DNA from: Aliivibrio finisterrensis
Lineage (GTDB): Bacteria; Pseudomonadota; Gammaproteobacteria; Enterobacterales; Vibrionaceae
Reading direction: 5' to 3'
DNA length: 64,000 bases
Assembly (NCBI RefSeq): GCF_008933155.1
Contig: NZ_WBVP01000017.1
Coordinates: 23,710-87,709 of the forward strand
The position numbers and the translations under genes were made by a program. The notes under the pieces were generated by a model. That model ran no database searches and was not told the DNA's origin. It saw nothing but the letters and a program-made list of their open reading frames with translations. Below, in pieces: positions 1 to 8,325 of this stretch; the first letter of the stretch is position 1; every line of letters begins with the position of its first letter.

Positions 1-2
1 CA

Positions 3-1904
3 ATGCCAGCCTGGTTGCGCAAAGGCCGAGAAGCAAGTTTTGCAGCCTTAAAGGCATGGCAAATAACCGAATTAGGAAAAAACCAAGATCTTAATAAACT
101 GACTCGAGCACCAAAACAAGCTAAAGCACTGAACTTAGTTCGTCATCAGTCATGCAGCCATGAACAAATGCTGGAAGAAGAGATAACCGCGGCCACATTA
201 AAAGCAGTAGTAGATAAAGGTTGGATAGAAGAGATATCTCTTGCTCCAAAACCGAGTTATTGGCAGCGCAATGTTGAAGTCACCCAAGAGAAACCACAAC
301 TCAATGAAGAACAAGCTATTGCAATTGCAACCGTCAATGCAAGTCCTGAGTTCGGCTGTTATTTACTGGATGGTGTGACAGGTTCTGGTAAAACAGAAGT
401 GTATTTACAATTATTAGAGCCCATTCTAAAAGCAGGCCGCCAAGCTCTGGTTTTGGTTCCTGAGATTGGCTTAACGCCACAAACCATTAATCGCTTTAAA
501 CGTCGCTTTAATGTTCCTGTCGATGTCATTCACTCAGGCTTAAACGATACTGAGCGTTTAAATTCATGGCTAGCCGCACGAGACAATCACGCTGGCATAA
601 TTATAGGCACCCGCTCAGCTCTATTTACGCCTTTTCATGATCTTGGGATCATCATTGTCGATGAAGAACATGATGCTTCTTATAAGCAACAAGATAGCAT
701 GAGATATCACGCTCGCGATCTTGCAGTGATGCGTGCCAACTTAGATAACATCCCTATTATTTTAGGCTCGGCAACCCCAGCACTCGAAACGCTGCACAAT
801 GCGAAAGTCGGTAAATACCACCACCTAACGTTATCCAAACGCGCAGGTACGGCAATTCCAGCTCGCCATGGCGTATTAGACGTAAAAGGTCTGTATTTAA
901 ATAGTGGGTTATCTGCACCCTTGATCGCTCAAATGAGAAAACACTTATCTGAGGGCAATCAAGTCATGTTGTTTTTAAACCGCCGAGGCTTCTCTCCTGC
1001 ACTCATGTGTCACGAGTGCGGTTGGATGGCAGAATGTAAACGTTGCGATGCTTATTATACTTTTCATCAACACAGCAATGAAATTCGTTGCCACCACTGT
1101 GGTTCACAGCAACCCATTATTCATCAATGTCAGGGTTGTGGTTCGACTCAATTGATCTCTGTTGGCGTTGGAACAGAACAGCTTGAAACACAACTCATGA
1201 ATTTATTTCCTGAGTATAAAACCGTTCGTATTGACCGAGACAGCACCCGCAAAAAAGGCAGCTTAGAGAATTACTTAGACGCGATTAAAAATAACGAATA
1301 CCAAATTTTAATTGGTACTCAAATGCTAGCAAAAGGCCACCACTTCCCAAACGTCACCCTAGTCGGCTTAATTGATGTAGACAGCTCATTATTTAGCAGT
1401 GACTTTCGTGCCCCTGAGCGTTTAGCTCAGCTCTTTATTCAAGTGGCAGGTCGCGCGGGACGCGCAAGTAAACCAGGTGAAGTAATTTTACAAACCCACC
1501 ATCCAGAACACTCGCTACTACAAAGCTTATTGCATCAAGGTTATGGACACTTTGCTGAGTATGCTTTACAAGAGCGAAAATTTGCTCAGCTTCCTCCTTA
1601 TACTCATTTATCTCTATTCAGAGCAGAAGCAAATAATAGTGATAACGTAGAGCAATTTTTACGGCAAGTGCGCGACATACTAGAGAGCCATCCACAATTT
1701 CATGACGCCACGCCGGTATTAGGGCCCATCCCTGCACCATTAGCAAAACGAGCAGGTAAGTATCGTTGGCAACTGCTTTTTCAAGCGCCAAACAGAACCG
1801 TAATGCAGAGTATGTTACGAGGAGCTAAGGCAGCGATTGAACTGCTCCCATTAGCGAAAAAAGTTCGCTGGACGCTTGATATAGAGCCTCAAGACCTTAG
1901 TTAG
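3..1904 (+). CDS. priA: Primosomal helicase PriA (5' end outside window)
   Basis: This is the C-terminal 633 residues or so of PriA, the 3'-5' DNA helicase that rebuilds the replisome at stalled forks. The family is about 730 residues long, so roughly 100 N-terminal residues (part of the 3'-DNA-binding domain) lie left of the window, and the apparent first Met is internal. A Walker A motif (GVTGSGKTE) lies near local residue 124 and a DEEH box near residue 219. Eight zinc-ligand cysteines in CxxC pairs (CHEC, CKRC, CHHC, CQGC) lie around residues 336-380. The helicase motif region with VAGRAGR follows near residue 485. cytR follows on the same strand, as in enterics. Identification is firm; only the start is unknown. 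Confidence 0.96.
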   Translation: MPAWLRKGREASFAALKAWQITELGKNQDLNKLTRAPKQAKALNLVRHQSCSHEQMLEEEITAATLKAVVDKGWIEEISLAPKPSYWQRNVEVTQEKPQLNEEQAIAIATVNASPEFGCYLLDGVTGSGKTEVYLQLLEPILKAGRQALVLVPEIGLTPQTINRFKRRFNVPVDVIHSGLNDTERLNSWLAARDNHAGIIIGTRSALFTPFHDLGIIIVDEEHDASYKQQDSMRYHARDLAVMRANLDNIPIILGSATPALETLHNAKVGKYHHLTLSKRAGTAIPARHGVLDVKGLYLNSGLSAPLIAQMRKHLSEGNQVMLFLNRRGFSPALMCHECGWMAECKRCDAYYTFHQHSNEIRCHHCGSQQPIIHQCQGCGSTQLISVGVGTEQLETQLMNLFPEYKTVRIDRDSTRKKGSLENYLDAIKNNEYQILIGTQMLAKGHHFPNVTLVGLIDVDSSLFSSDFRAPERLAQLFIQVAGRAGRASKPGEVILQTHHPEHSLLQSLLHQGYGHFAEYALQERKFAQLPPYTHLSLFRAEANNSDNVEQFLRQVRDILESHPQFHDATPVLGPIPAPLAKRAGKYRWQLLFQAPNRTVMQSMLRGAKAAIELLPLAKKVRWTLDIEPQDLS

Positions 1905-1960
1905 TGTAAGGATTTTAATTCTATTTATTTTTCATTAAGGAGGAAGATAATCAGCCCCCA

Positions 1961-1976
1961 TGTGAGGCAAGTCACA
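1961..1976. promoter_or_regulatory. CRP-type binding site upstream of cytR
   Basis: TGTGA and TCACA half-sites are separated by exactly 6 bp, which is the full consensus core of a cAMP-CRP operator. The site lies about 120 bp before the cytR start. E. coli cytR is CRP-activated, so the context fits. No promoter was assigned with confidence. The role is inferred from sequence only. Confidence 0.65.
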
Positions 1977-2098
1977 ACGTAGATGTAATTTTTGTTAGAT
2001 CGCCCGTATTTAATTCTTTATTTTACACATAAAATATCTTCTAAAATAAACAGAGCAATCGTTTACTTAACATTAGATTTTAGTTGGAGAGAATTATT

Positions 2099-3106
2099 AT
2101 GGCGACAATGAAGGACGTTGCTCTATCGGCAGGGGTATCAACAGCTACGGTATCACGAGCGTTAATGACACCAGAAAAAGTATCGTTAACCACTCGTAAA
2201 CGTGTAGAGAATGCCATCATTGAAACGGGGTACTCTCCAACGACACTCACTCGTACTTTACGCCGTAATGAATCTAAAACAATAGTGACCATTGTGCCTG
2301 ATATTTGCGACCCATACTTTAGCGATATTCTACGAGGCATTGAAGATACCGCCGTCGAGAATGGATATATCGTTTTGGTTGGCGACAGTAGCCAGCAACA
2401 AAAGCGCGAGCATTCTTTTGTAAATCTTGTTTATACCAAGCAGGTTGATGGCATGGTACTGCTAGGCTCGGATCTTCCTTTCAATGCCAGTCGCCAAGAA
2501 CAAAAAAACTTACCCCCTCTTGTTATGGCTTGTGAATACTCGCCTGAATTAGAATTACCAACCGTTCATATTGATAATTTAACCGCTGCATTTGAAGCCG
2601 TGAATTACTTAACTAAACTAGGCCATAAACGTATTGCCGAGTTATCTGGCCCTGAAGATTCTGCCCTATGTCAATTCAGACACCAAGGCTACCAACAAGC
2701 ATTGCGCCGAGCAGGCATCACTATGAACAGTGCCTACATTCATTATGGTGATTTCTCTTTTGCAGCAGGCGCGAAGGCAATTAGCCAACTGCTTTCTCTC
2801 TCTTCACCACCAAGCGCTGTATTTTGTCACAACGACATAATGGCCATTGGTGCAATTCAAAAAGCAAAACAAATGGGTTTTCGTGTACCTCAAGATATCT
2901 CCATAATGGGGTTTGATGACATTGAATTTTCCCAGTACTGCGAGCCGTCATTAACCACTATTTCACAACCTCGCTATGAGATTGGACGTCAATCTATGCT
3001 TATGCTTCTAGAACTACTTAAAGGCCATAATGTTCGTTCAGGATCCCGATTATTAGAGTCATCATTAGTTATAAGAGAAAGCACCGCACCACCAAAAAAT
3101 CATTAA
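2099..3106 (+). CDS. cytR: LacI-family repressor CytR
   Basis: A 335-residue LacI/GalR-family regulator. The N-terminal helix-turn-helix reads MKDVALSAGVSTATVSRAL, followed by a periplasmic-binding-protein-like effector domain with the typical HNDIMAIGAI and GFDDIEFS segments. In enterics CytR responds to cytidine and represses nucleoside uptake and catabolism genes together with cAMP-CRP. The chosen ATG at 2099 has GGAGA 8 bp upstream; an in-frame TTG at 2084 would overlap that ribosome-binding site and is less likely. It lies between priA and ftsN, the conserved location. The symbol rests on this synteny as well as on similarity, because LacI paralogues resemble each other. Confidence 0.9.
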   Translation: MATMKDVALSAGVSTATVSRALMTPEKVSLTTRKRVENAIIETGYSPTTLTRTLRRNESKTIVTIVPDICDPYFSDILRGIEDTAVENGYIVLVGDSSQQQKREHSFVNLVYTKQVDGMVLLGSDLPFNASRQEQKNLPPLVMACEYSPELELPTVHIDNLTAAFEAVNYLTKLGHKRIAELSGPEDSALCQFRHQGYQQALRRAGITMNSAYIHYGDFSFAAGAKAISQLLSLSSPPSAVFCHNDIMAIGAIQKAKQMGFRVPQDISIMGFDDIEFSQYCEPSLTTISQPRYEIGRQSMLMLLELLKGHNVRSGSRLLESSLVIRESTAPPKNH

Positions 3107-3282
3107 TCATAAGAACCTTAAATATCAACAAGAGGAATCAACAAAGCAAAGTCATTGATTGTCTCAATAGTTTTCTCCAATTAGTGACTTTTTGCGTACT
3201 TTTTCACACAAATACTGGTATGAGTAGCGACAACTGATTACCATAAAGAACCTTCTTTGAATTCTGTATAAAGTAACGCACT

Positions 3283-3858
3283 GTGGCTAATAAAGATTAC
3301 GTAAAACGCGGACGCACCCCCAAGAAACCGGCAAAAAAACCAGCCAAGAAAAAAGGCGTTAAGCAGCCGACATCACCGAGCTCTACTCCTTGGAAAGCCG
3401 TTGCCGTTGCTGGCCTATTGGTTGCGGTATTTGGCTATGCCCTTTACTTTTTAAATGACTCTCCAGCGCCAGAGCAAAAAGAAACTATAACGGAAGTCGT
3501 TCCCGCTAAACCAAAGAAAATAAGTTCTAATCAAGAGATTCCACCATTGCCAGAAGAGCAATGGAGTTATATGGATGAACTTCCAAATAAAGAAATTGAA
3601 GTAGAACAAAAAGAGCTAAAAGTATCTGAAGTTCCTTACATCATGCAATGCGGCGCTTATAAATCACGCTCACAAGCTGAAGAGCGCAAGATGAATATTG
3701 CTTTCCAAGGCATAACATCTACCGTCCGTCATGCTGAAGGCAGTAGTTGGTATAAAGTGGTTCTTGGACCGTATAAATTTAAACGTGATGCAGAAAAAGA
3801 TCGCCATAAGTTACAACGAGCTAAAATCGAACCTTGCGCTATCTGGAAAGATCAGTAA
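3283..3858 (+). CDS. ftsN: Cell division protein FtsN
   Basis: A 191-residue bitopic inner-membrane protein of the divisome that triggers septal peptidoglycan synthesis. It has a short basic cytoplasmic tail (MANKDYVKRGR, then a Lys/Pro-rich stretch) and one transmembrane helix at about residues 38-57. A periplasmic linker rich in Pro, Glu and Lys follows, then a C-terminal SPOR domain from about residue 115 (YIMQCGAYKSRSQAEE) that binds denuded glycan at the septum. It is shorter than E. coli FtsN (319 residues) because the linker is reduced. The start codon is GTG. It lies between cytR and hslV as in enterics and is followed by its own terminator. Confidence 0.93.
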   Translation: MANKDYVKRGRTPKKPAKKPAKKKGVKQPTSPSSTPWKAVAVAGLLVAVFGYALYFLNDSPAPEQKETITEVVPAKPKKISSNQEIPPLPEEQWSYMDELPNKEIEVEQKELKVSEVPYIMQCGAYKSRSQAEERKMNIAFQGITSTVRHAEGSSWYKVVLGPYKFKRDAEKDRHKLQRAKIEPCAIWKDQ

Positions 3859-3909
3859 TCACTCATTAATAAGTGCAACGACTAAAATCGCTAATAGCAT
3901 CGCACATTT

Positions 3910-3940
3910 AAAAAGGAGGGCATTGAGTGCTCCTTTTTCT
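3910..3940 (+). terminator. Intrinsic terminator after ftsN
   Basis: AAAAAGGAG pairs with CTCCTTTTT around a loop of about 11 bases and runs directly into Ts. It separates ftsN from the hslVU heat-shock promoter that begins about 10 bp later. Confidence 0.8.
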
Positions 3941-3950
3941 ATCTATTCAA

Positions 3951-3980
3951 CTTGAAAACCCTACACCTTCCCCCCATTAC
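3951..3980 (+). promoter_or_regulatory. Sigma-32 (heat-shock) promoter of hslVU
   Basis: CTTGAAA (3951-3957) and CCCCATTA (3972-3979) are separated by 14 bp. They match the RpoH consensus (CTTGAA, 13-17 bp, CCCCATNT). The predicted transcript start near 3986 gives a leader of about 60 nt before hslV, similar in size to the E. coli hslVU leader. The match is read directly; function is inferred from the heat-shock nature of HslVU. Confidence 0.82.
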
Positions 3981-4048
3981 AATAGTAATAATCATGAAGA
4001 TGATGTCATACTTTAATTAATGGCGCCGTCGAATAAGAGGTTTTACTC

Positions 4049-4573
4049 GTGACTACAATTGTTTCTGTACGCCGTGAAGGCAAAGTCGTGGTTGCTGGCG
4101 ATGGCCAAGCATCTCAAGGTGATATGATCGCAAAAGGCAACGTAAAAAAAGTACGTCGTCTGTACAATGACTCTGTTCTTGTTGGTTTTGCTGGCAGCAC
4201 AGCAGATGCCTTTATTCTGTTCGACCTGTGTGAACGAAAATTAGAAATGCACCAAGGTAACTTAACCAAAGCCGCGGTTGAGTTAGCCAAAGAATGGCGT
4301 AGTGACCGAGCATTACGTCGTCTTGAAGCCATGTTAATTGTGGCAGACAAAACCACCTCGCTTATCATCAGTGGTACAGGCGATTTAATCAACGCGGACA
4401 ATGATTTACTGACTATCGGTTCTGGTGGCTATTTTGCTCGCTCTGCAGCGACCGCATTACTAGAGAATACCGATTTAGATGCTCGTGAAATTGCCACAAA
4501 AGCGCTAACTATTGCTGGTGATATCGACGTATACACCAACCACAATCATACCGTTGAAGAACTGAACGCTTAA
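4049..4573 (+). CDS. hslV: HslV, peptidase subunit of the HslUV protease
   Basis: A 174-residue Ntn-hydrolase related to proteasome beta subunits. The mature protein would begin TTIVSVRR, exposing the catalytic Thr after removal of the initiator Met. The GDGQASQGD segment and the C-terminal NHNHTVEEL are typical. Twelve subunits form two hexameric rings that degrade proteins fed in by HslU. The start codon is GTG at 4049. hslU begins 18 bp after the stop, so the two are one operon, read from the sigma-32 promoter at 3951-3980. Confidence 0.97.
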   Translation: MTTIVSVRREGKVVVAGDGQASQGDMIAKGNVKKVRRLYNDSVLVGFAGSTADAFILFDLCERKLEMHQGNLTKAAVELAKEWRSDRALRRLEAMLIVADKTTSLIISGTGDLINADNDLLTIGSGGYFARSAATALLENTDLDAREIATKALTIAGDIDVYTNHNHTVEELNA

Positions 4574-4591
4574 CCAAAATAAGGAATACCC

Positions 4592-5926
4592 ATGTCTGAA
4601 ATGACTCCTCGTGAAATTGTACACGAACTAGATAGCCATATTATTGGTCAAGATAAAGCAAAACGTTCAGTCGCGATTGCACTTCGTAACCGCTGGCGTC
4701 GTATGCAATTGGCACCAAATTTACGCGCCGAAGTTACGCCTAAAAACATCCTAATGATTGGTCCTACTGGTGTAGGTAAAACAGAGATTGCACGTCGTTT
4801 AGCTAAGTTAGCAAATGCGCCTTTCATTAAAGTTGAAGCGACTAAGTTCACTGAAGTAGGTTACGTTGGTAAAGAAGTTGAGAGTATCATTCGTGATTTA
4901 ACCGATGTTGCTATCAAAATGACACACCAACAAGCCGTTGAAAAAGTAAAATTCCGAGCTGAAGAGCAAGCGGAAGACCGGATTCTAGACATTTTATTAC
5001 CACCAGCGCGTGATGCATGGGGTAATAACGAAGAAGGTGATAATGATTCTGGTACCCGTCAATCTTTCCGTAAAAAACTGCGTGAAGGCAAACTAGACGA
5101 CAAAGAAATTGAAGTGGATGTTGCTGCACCTCAGGTTGGTGTAGAGATCATGGCTCCCCCTGGCATGGAGGAGATGACAAACCAACTTCAAGGTATGTTC
5201 CAAAACCTATCAGGCGGTAATACAACCAAAAAGCGTAAGATGAAAATTGTTGATGCCCTTAAAGCACTAACAGAAGAAGAAGGCGTGAAACTGGTTAATC
5301 CTGAAGAACTAAAAGAACAAGCCATCTTTAACGTAGAAAACAACGGTATCGTATTTATCGATGAAATAGACAAGATCTGTAAAGGCTCAAACTCTCATTC
5401 AGGTGATGTTTCTCGTGAAGGCGTGCAACGTGATTTACTGCCATTAGTTGAGGGCAGCACAGTAAGTACTAAACACGGTATGGTGAAAACCGATCATATG
5501 TTATTCATCACATCGGGTGCATTCCAGATGGCAAAACCGTCTGATCTAATCCCTGAGTTACAAGGCCGTTTACCTATCCGTGTTGAGCTTGAAGCATTAA
5601 CAGCAAATGACTTCAAACGTATCTTAACGGAACCAAACGCGTCATTAACTGAACAATACATAGCCCTATTGGCAACCGAAAATGTAAGCGTTGAATTTAC
5701 TGAAGATGGCATCACTCGTATTGCTGAGTCCGCTTTCCAAGTAAACGAAAGTACAGAAAACATTGGTGCTCGTCGCTTACATACGGTGATGGAACGCCTA
5801 ATGGAAGAGATCTCTTACGATGCTTCTGAAAAACACGGCGAGAGCTTAGTTGTTGATGCTGAATACGTAAGTTCCCGTTTAGGCAAGCTCGTCGCAGATG
5901 AAGATTTAAGTCGCTTCATTCTTTAA
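4592..5926 (+). CDS. hslU: HslU, ATPase subunit of the HslUV protease
   Basis: A 444-residue AAA+ unfoldase (ClpX/HslU family). Walker A is GPTGVGKT at residues 57-64, and Walker B ([10 protein letters not shown]) lies near residue 255. Between them is the inserted I domain that binds substrate. The C-terminus ends SRFIL, close to the family's conserved tail that docks into HslV. Full length. It forms an operon with hslV and ends at the terminator at 5954-5990. Confidence 0.97.
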   Translation: MSEMTPREIVHELDSHIIGQDKAKRSVAIALRNRWRRMQLAPNLRAEVTPKNILMIGPTGVGKTEIARRLAKLANAPFIKVEATKFTEVGYVGKEVESIIRDLTDVAIKMTHQQAVEKVKFRAEEQAEDRILDILLPPARDAWGNNEEGDNDSGTRQSFRKKLREGKLDDKEIEVDVAAPQVGVEIMAPPGMEEMTNQLQGMFQNLSGGNTTKKRKMKIVDALKALTEEEGVKLVNPEELKEQAIFNVENNGIVFIDEIDKICKGSNSHSGDVSREGVQRDLLPLVEGSTVSTKHGMVKTDHMLFITSGAFQMAKPSDLIPELQGRLPIRVELEALTANDFKRILTEPNASLTEQYIALLATENVSVEFTEDGITRIAESAFQVNESTENIGARRLHTVMERLMEEISYDASEKHGESLVVDAEYVSSRLGKLVADEDLSRFIL

Positions 5927-5953
5927 TTTTTAGCCTTTACGCTAGATGGTATC

Positions 5954-5990
5954 AAGCCTCGTTAATGAAAATTAGCGAGGCTTTCTCTTT
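5954..5990 (+). terminator. Intrinsic terminator after hslU
   Basis: A 13-bp stem (AAGCCTCGTTAAT pairing with ATTAGCGAGGCTT, one G-U pair) with a 4-base loop, followed by TTTCTCTTT. yhfA converges on it from the other side, but the minus strand lacks a T run here. Confidence 0.85.
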
Positions 5991-6005
5991 AGGAAACGCA
6001 TTATT

Positions 6006-6407
6006 TTAAGCCACGATTTCCCAAGAGTGGGTCATATCAATGCCTTCACCTAGCATTAAACATACTGAACAATACTTCTGTAATGAATCAGCAGTAACTT
6101 GCTCAACAATGCCAGGATCCAGATTATCACCACTCACTTCAAAATGAATATTCACATAAGTAAACAGCTTTGGCGCAGTTTCACGACGCGCGCTTGATAA
6201 CTTAGCAATACAGCCTGTTACTTTTTGATTTGCAGATTTAAGTCCATCTACAACATCAACAGAACTGCATCCACCAGCGGCCATTAACACCATTTCCATC
6301 GGGCTTGGGGCTTTTTCACCACCATTTCCATCCATTACCACAGAGTGGCCAGATTGAGATTGACCTAGGAAAGTAAATCCCTCAATCCATTTAACTTCAG
6401 CGTTCAT
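6006..6407 (-). CDS. yhfA: OsmC-family protein YhfA
   Basis: A 133-residue OsmC/Ohr-fold protein. Family members are small dimeric thiol peroxidases or redox proteins with two active cysteines. Cys47 sits in AAGGCSSVDVVDGL, and Cys113 and Cys116 lie in KYCSVCLML, so a C-terminal CxxC pair is present. The substrate of YhfA proteins is not established. As in E. coli it is divergent from crp, and a CRP-type palindrome lies between the two. Length matches the E. coli protein (134 residues). Confidence 0.88.
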   Translation of the reverse strand: MNAEVKWIEGFTFLGQSQSGHSVVMDGNGGEKAPSPMEMVLMAAGGCSSVDVVDGLKSANQKVTGCIAKLSSARRETAPKLFTYVNIHFEVSGDNLDPGIVEQVTADSLQKYCSVCLMLGEGIDMTHSWEIVA

Positions 6408-6438
6408 AAAAGCCTCTTTACTACATAAAAAGAAAACT

Positions 6439-6454
6439 CGTGATCCATTTCACG
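6439..6454. promoter_or_regulatory. Symmetric CRP-like site between yhfA and crp
   Basis: CGTGA, 6 bp, TCACG forms a symmetric site differing from the CRP core by one base in each half. It lies about 30 bp before the yhfA start and about 200 bp before crp. E. coli crp is autoregulated, and this arm could serve either gene. A second inverted repeat (TGTGC...GCACA) follows at 6460-6476, but its 8-bp spacer is wrong for CRP. Confidence 0.5.
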
Positions 6455-6652
6455 AAATTGTGCCCTTGGTCGCACATTTCATACGATCAAAGTCAAGAAA
6501 TCAACGGCGAAACAAGGTATGATTTTATCAATTATCTCAACGAACATGCAGCCTTGTTCCGATAACCATATTCTATAGGCCAAACTGATATTTGGCTCAG
6601 TTATTTTAAAATGGACATCGCCTACTTGGCAAACGCAGAGGAAGTATAAAGT

Positions 6653-7285
6653 ATGGTTCTAGGTAAACCTCAGACAGACCCAACATTAGAGTGGTTCTTA
6701 TCTCATTGTCACATTCATAAGTACCCTTCAAAAAGTACTTTAATCCACGCTGGTGAAAAAGCTGAGACACTTTACTACATCGTAAAAGGTTCTGTTGCTG
6801 TACTAATCAAAGATGAAGAAGGTAAAGAAATGATCCTTTCTTACCTTAACCAAGGTGACTTCATCGGTGAGCTTGGCTTGTTTGAAGAAGGTCAAGAACG
6901 TTCAGCATGGGTTCGTGCTAAAAGCCCTTGTGAAGTGGCTGAAATTTCATTTAAGAAATTCCGTCAGCTTATTCAAGTAAACCCAGATATTCTGATGCGT
7001 CTTTCTGCTCAAATGGCAACTCGTCTACAAATCACTAGCCAAAAAGTAGGTGATTTAGCATTCCTAGACGTGACAGGCCGTATCGCTCAGACTCTATTGA
7101 ATCTAGCTAAACAACCAGATGCAATGACTCACCCAGATGGCATGCAAATTAAGATCACTCGTCAAGAGATCGGTCAAATTGTAGGTTGTTCACGTGAAAC
7201 TGTTGGCCGTATCTTGAAGATGCTTGAAGAGCAAAACTTGATCTCTGCACACGGTAAAACAATCGTAGTTTACGGTACTCGTTAA
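6653..7285 (+). CDS. crp: cAMP receptor protein (catabolite activator)
   Basis: A 210-residue global regulator, the same size as E. coli CRP. The cyclic-nucleotide-binding domain spans residues 1-130. Its phosphate-binding cassette [14 protein letters not shown] (residues 72-85) keeps the Glu73, Arg83 and Ser84 contacts, and Thr128/Ser129 contact the adenine. The helix-turn-helix is at residues 169-191, with recognition-helix residues Arg181, Glu182 and Arg186 conserved, so the DNA target should be the standard TGTGA-N6-TCACA. Transcribed alone and closed by a strong terminator. In vibrios CRP links carbon status to competence, chitin use and quorum sensing; that is family knowledge, not visible here. 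Confidence 0.98.
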   Translation: MVLGKPQTDPTLEWFLSHCHIHKYPSKSTLIHAGEKAETLYYIVKGSVAVLIKDEEGKEMILSYLNQGDFIGELGLFEEGQERSAWVRAKSPCEVAEISFKKFRQLIQVNPDILMRLSAQMATRLQITSQKVGDLAFLDVTGRIAQTLLNLAKQPDAMTHPDGMQIKITRQEIGQIVGCSRETVGRILKMLEEQNLISAHGKTIVVYGTR

Positions 7286-7308
7286 TTTAACGCTTATCTT
7301 AAACGAAT

Positions 7309-7338
7309 AAAAACGCAGCCCTTGAACTGCGTTTTTTT
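7309..7338 (+). terminator. Intrinsic terminator after crp
   Basis: AAAAACGCAG pairs with CTGCGTTTTT around an 8-base loop, ending in seven Ts. It stands 20 bp before the hairpin repeat element. Confidence 0.9.
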
Positions 7339-7357
7339 ATGCCTAAATTTTAGAATT

Positions 7358-7519
7358 ATACCAATCACAGTAAGTAAGTGTTCAGAAATAGCGCAGGAAA
7401 AATGCTTGAGAACAAGGCGGAATTTTTCGATAAGTAGTTATTCTACAATCAAAAATTTCAACGTAGTTATCGAGCATTTTAACCAGTTAGGATGATCAGT
7501 TATTTACTACGATTGGTAT
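7358..7519. repeat. 162-bp palindromic repeat element (MITE-like)
   Basis: The element begins ATACCAATC and ends GATTGGTAT. The outer 20 bases match as an inverted repeat with three differences, and the complementarity continues inward to a centre near 7440, so the whole 162 bp can fold into one long imperfect hairpin. There is no coding capacity. I recall elements with these ends being dispersed between genes in vibrios, but only one copy is visible here, so repetitiveness is not shown. It sits between crp and a convergent gene, and its last base is the last base of that gene's stop codon. Confidence 0.75.
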
Positions 7520-8313
7520 TAACTGTCTGTGCTTTCAAAAATTTTATCAGCAGATGTAGCGACAAATCCTGTATATATCTTGCCATTAGGTAGCGAATAA
7601 CGCTTAGCAAACTCATAAAATCCACCTGGGATGTCAAACTCACCCTCAGTAAAGCTCACTTTCACTTTATCGGCCATGGTTGATGACTGTTCTAAGTAAA
7701 CCTCAGGAGAGCCTTTCACTTCACCACCCACTTCGTTCATTGCAAAACCAGCATCACGTAAGTGTTGGTTCACATCAACCACTTCAGCAAACGCTTCAAG
7801 CTGATTAACATAAACCGTAAAGTGATTAGCACCATAACCATGAGCTGCCAGCCAAGAAGCGTACTCACTCTCTTTTGCTAAGATTTGATATTCCTCAAAA
7901 CTTAACGCCCAAGGACGGCCCGCTGAAAGAAAATCGCTGGTCGCAAAATAATGCGCTGGCACCTGTTCAACCAAAGTATGAATAATGTTCTGAGTCTCAA
8001 GCGATAGCTCTTCAACTAAAATCTCACTAATAAAAACAAGTGGCGCATTAGGATCTGGATGCTCAAAATGCTGTGCTTTGAGTTTTTTCGCTTCAAAATC
8101 ATACGTCTCACACGCTTTATACCCTATTGCTAAAAATGGGGCGGCTAACGTTTGCAAGCCAACCTTAGGCAAATTAAACGTACGTAATGCAATGTGATCG
8201 TTAATCAATTCATCGCCATTAGATAATAACTGATGAACCTTTCCTGCCGACGGGGATAAACGAGTAATATAATCTTGCCATAATGACGAAAATAAAGACG
8301 TTACGTTATTCAT
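7519..8313 (-). CDS. DUF1338 protein, 2-oxoadipate dioxygenase/decarboxylase-like
   Basis: A 264-residue member of the DUF1338 family (YdcJ/HglS-like, VOC-related fold). Characterised members are iron-dependent 2-oxoacid dioxygenase/decarboxylases, such as HglS, which converts 2-oxoadipate to D-2-hydroxyglutarate in lysine catabolism. The NDHIALRTF segment near residue 38 is a likely metal-site region. The ATG at 8313 has GAGG 8 bp upstream; an in-frame GTG three codons earlier overlaps that site. It starts 12 bp after the astD stop and is surely co-transcribed with the ast genes, which suggests a role in amino-acid catabolism. The exact substrate is unknown. Confidence 0.75.
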   Translation of the reverse strand: MNNVTSLFSSLWQDYITRLSPSAGKVHQLLSNGDELINDHIALRTFNLPKVGLQTLAAPFLAIGYKACETYDFEAKKLKAQHFEHPDPNAPLVFISEILVEELSLETQNIIHTLVEQVPAHYFATSDFLSAGRPWALSFEEYQILAKESEYASWLAAHGYGANHFTVYVNQLEAFAEVVDVNQHLRDAGFAMNEVGGEVKGSPEVYLEQSSTMADKVKVSFTEGEFDIPGGFYEFAKRYSLPNGKIYTGFVATSADKIFESTDS

Positions 8314-8325
8314 GCCTATCACCTC

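Noticed and set aside
1938..1966. Strong Shine-Dalgarno-like AAGGAGGAAG followed by ATG TGA
   Set aside because: The ATG is followed at once by a stop, the spacing is too long, and the bases belong to the CRP-type palindrome.
4114..4401. 95-residue open frame antisense to hslV
   Set aside because: Lies wholly inside hslV, lacks a ribosome-binding site and recognisable features; typical antisense shadow.
6456..6480. Second CRP site in the yhfA-crp gap (TGTGC...GCACA)
   Set aside because: The spacer between half-sites is 8 bp instead of 6 and the halves are not TGTGA/TCACA.
7358..7519. Integron attC-like recombination site
   Set aside because: The element is palindromic like attC but lacks attC core sites (GTTRRRY) and any adjacent cassette structure.
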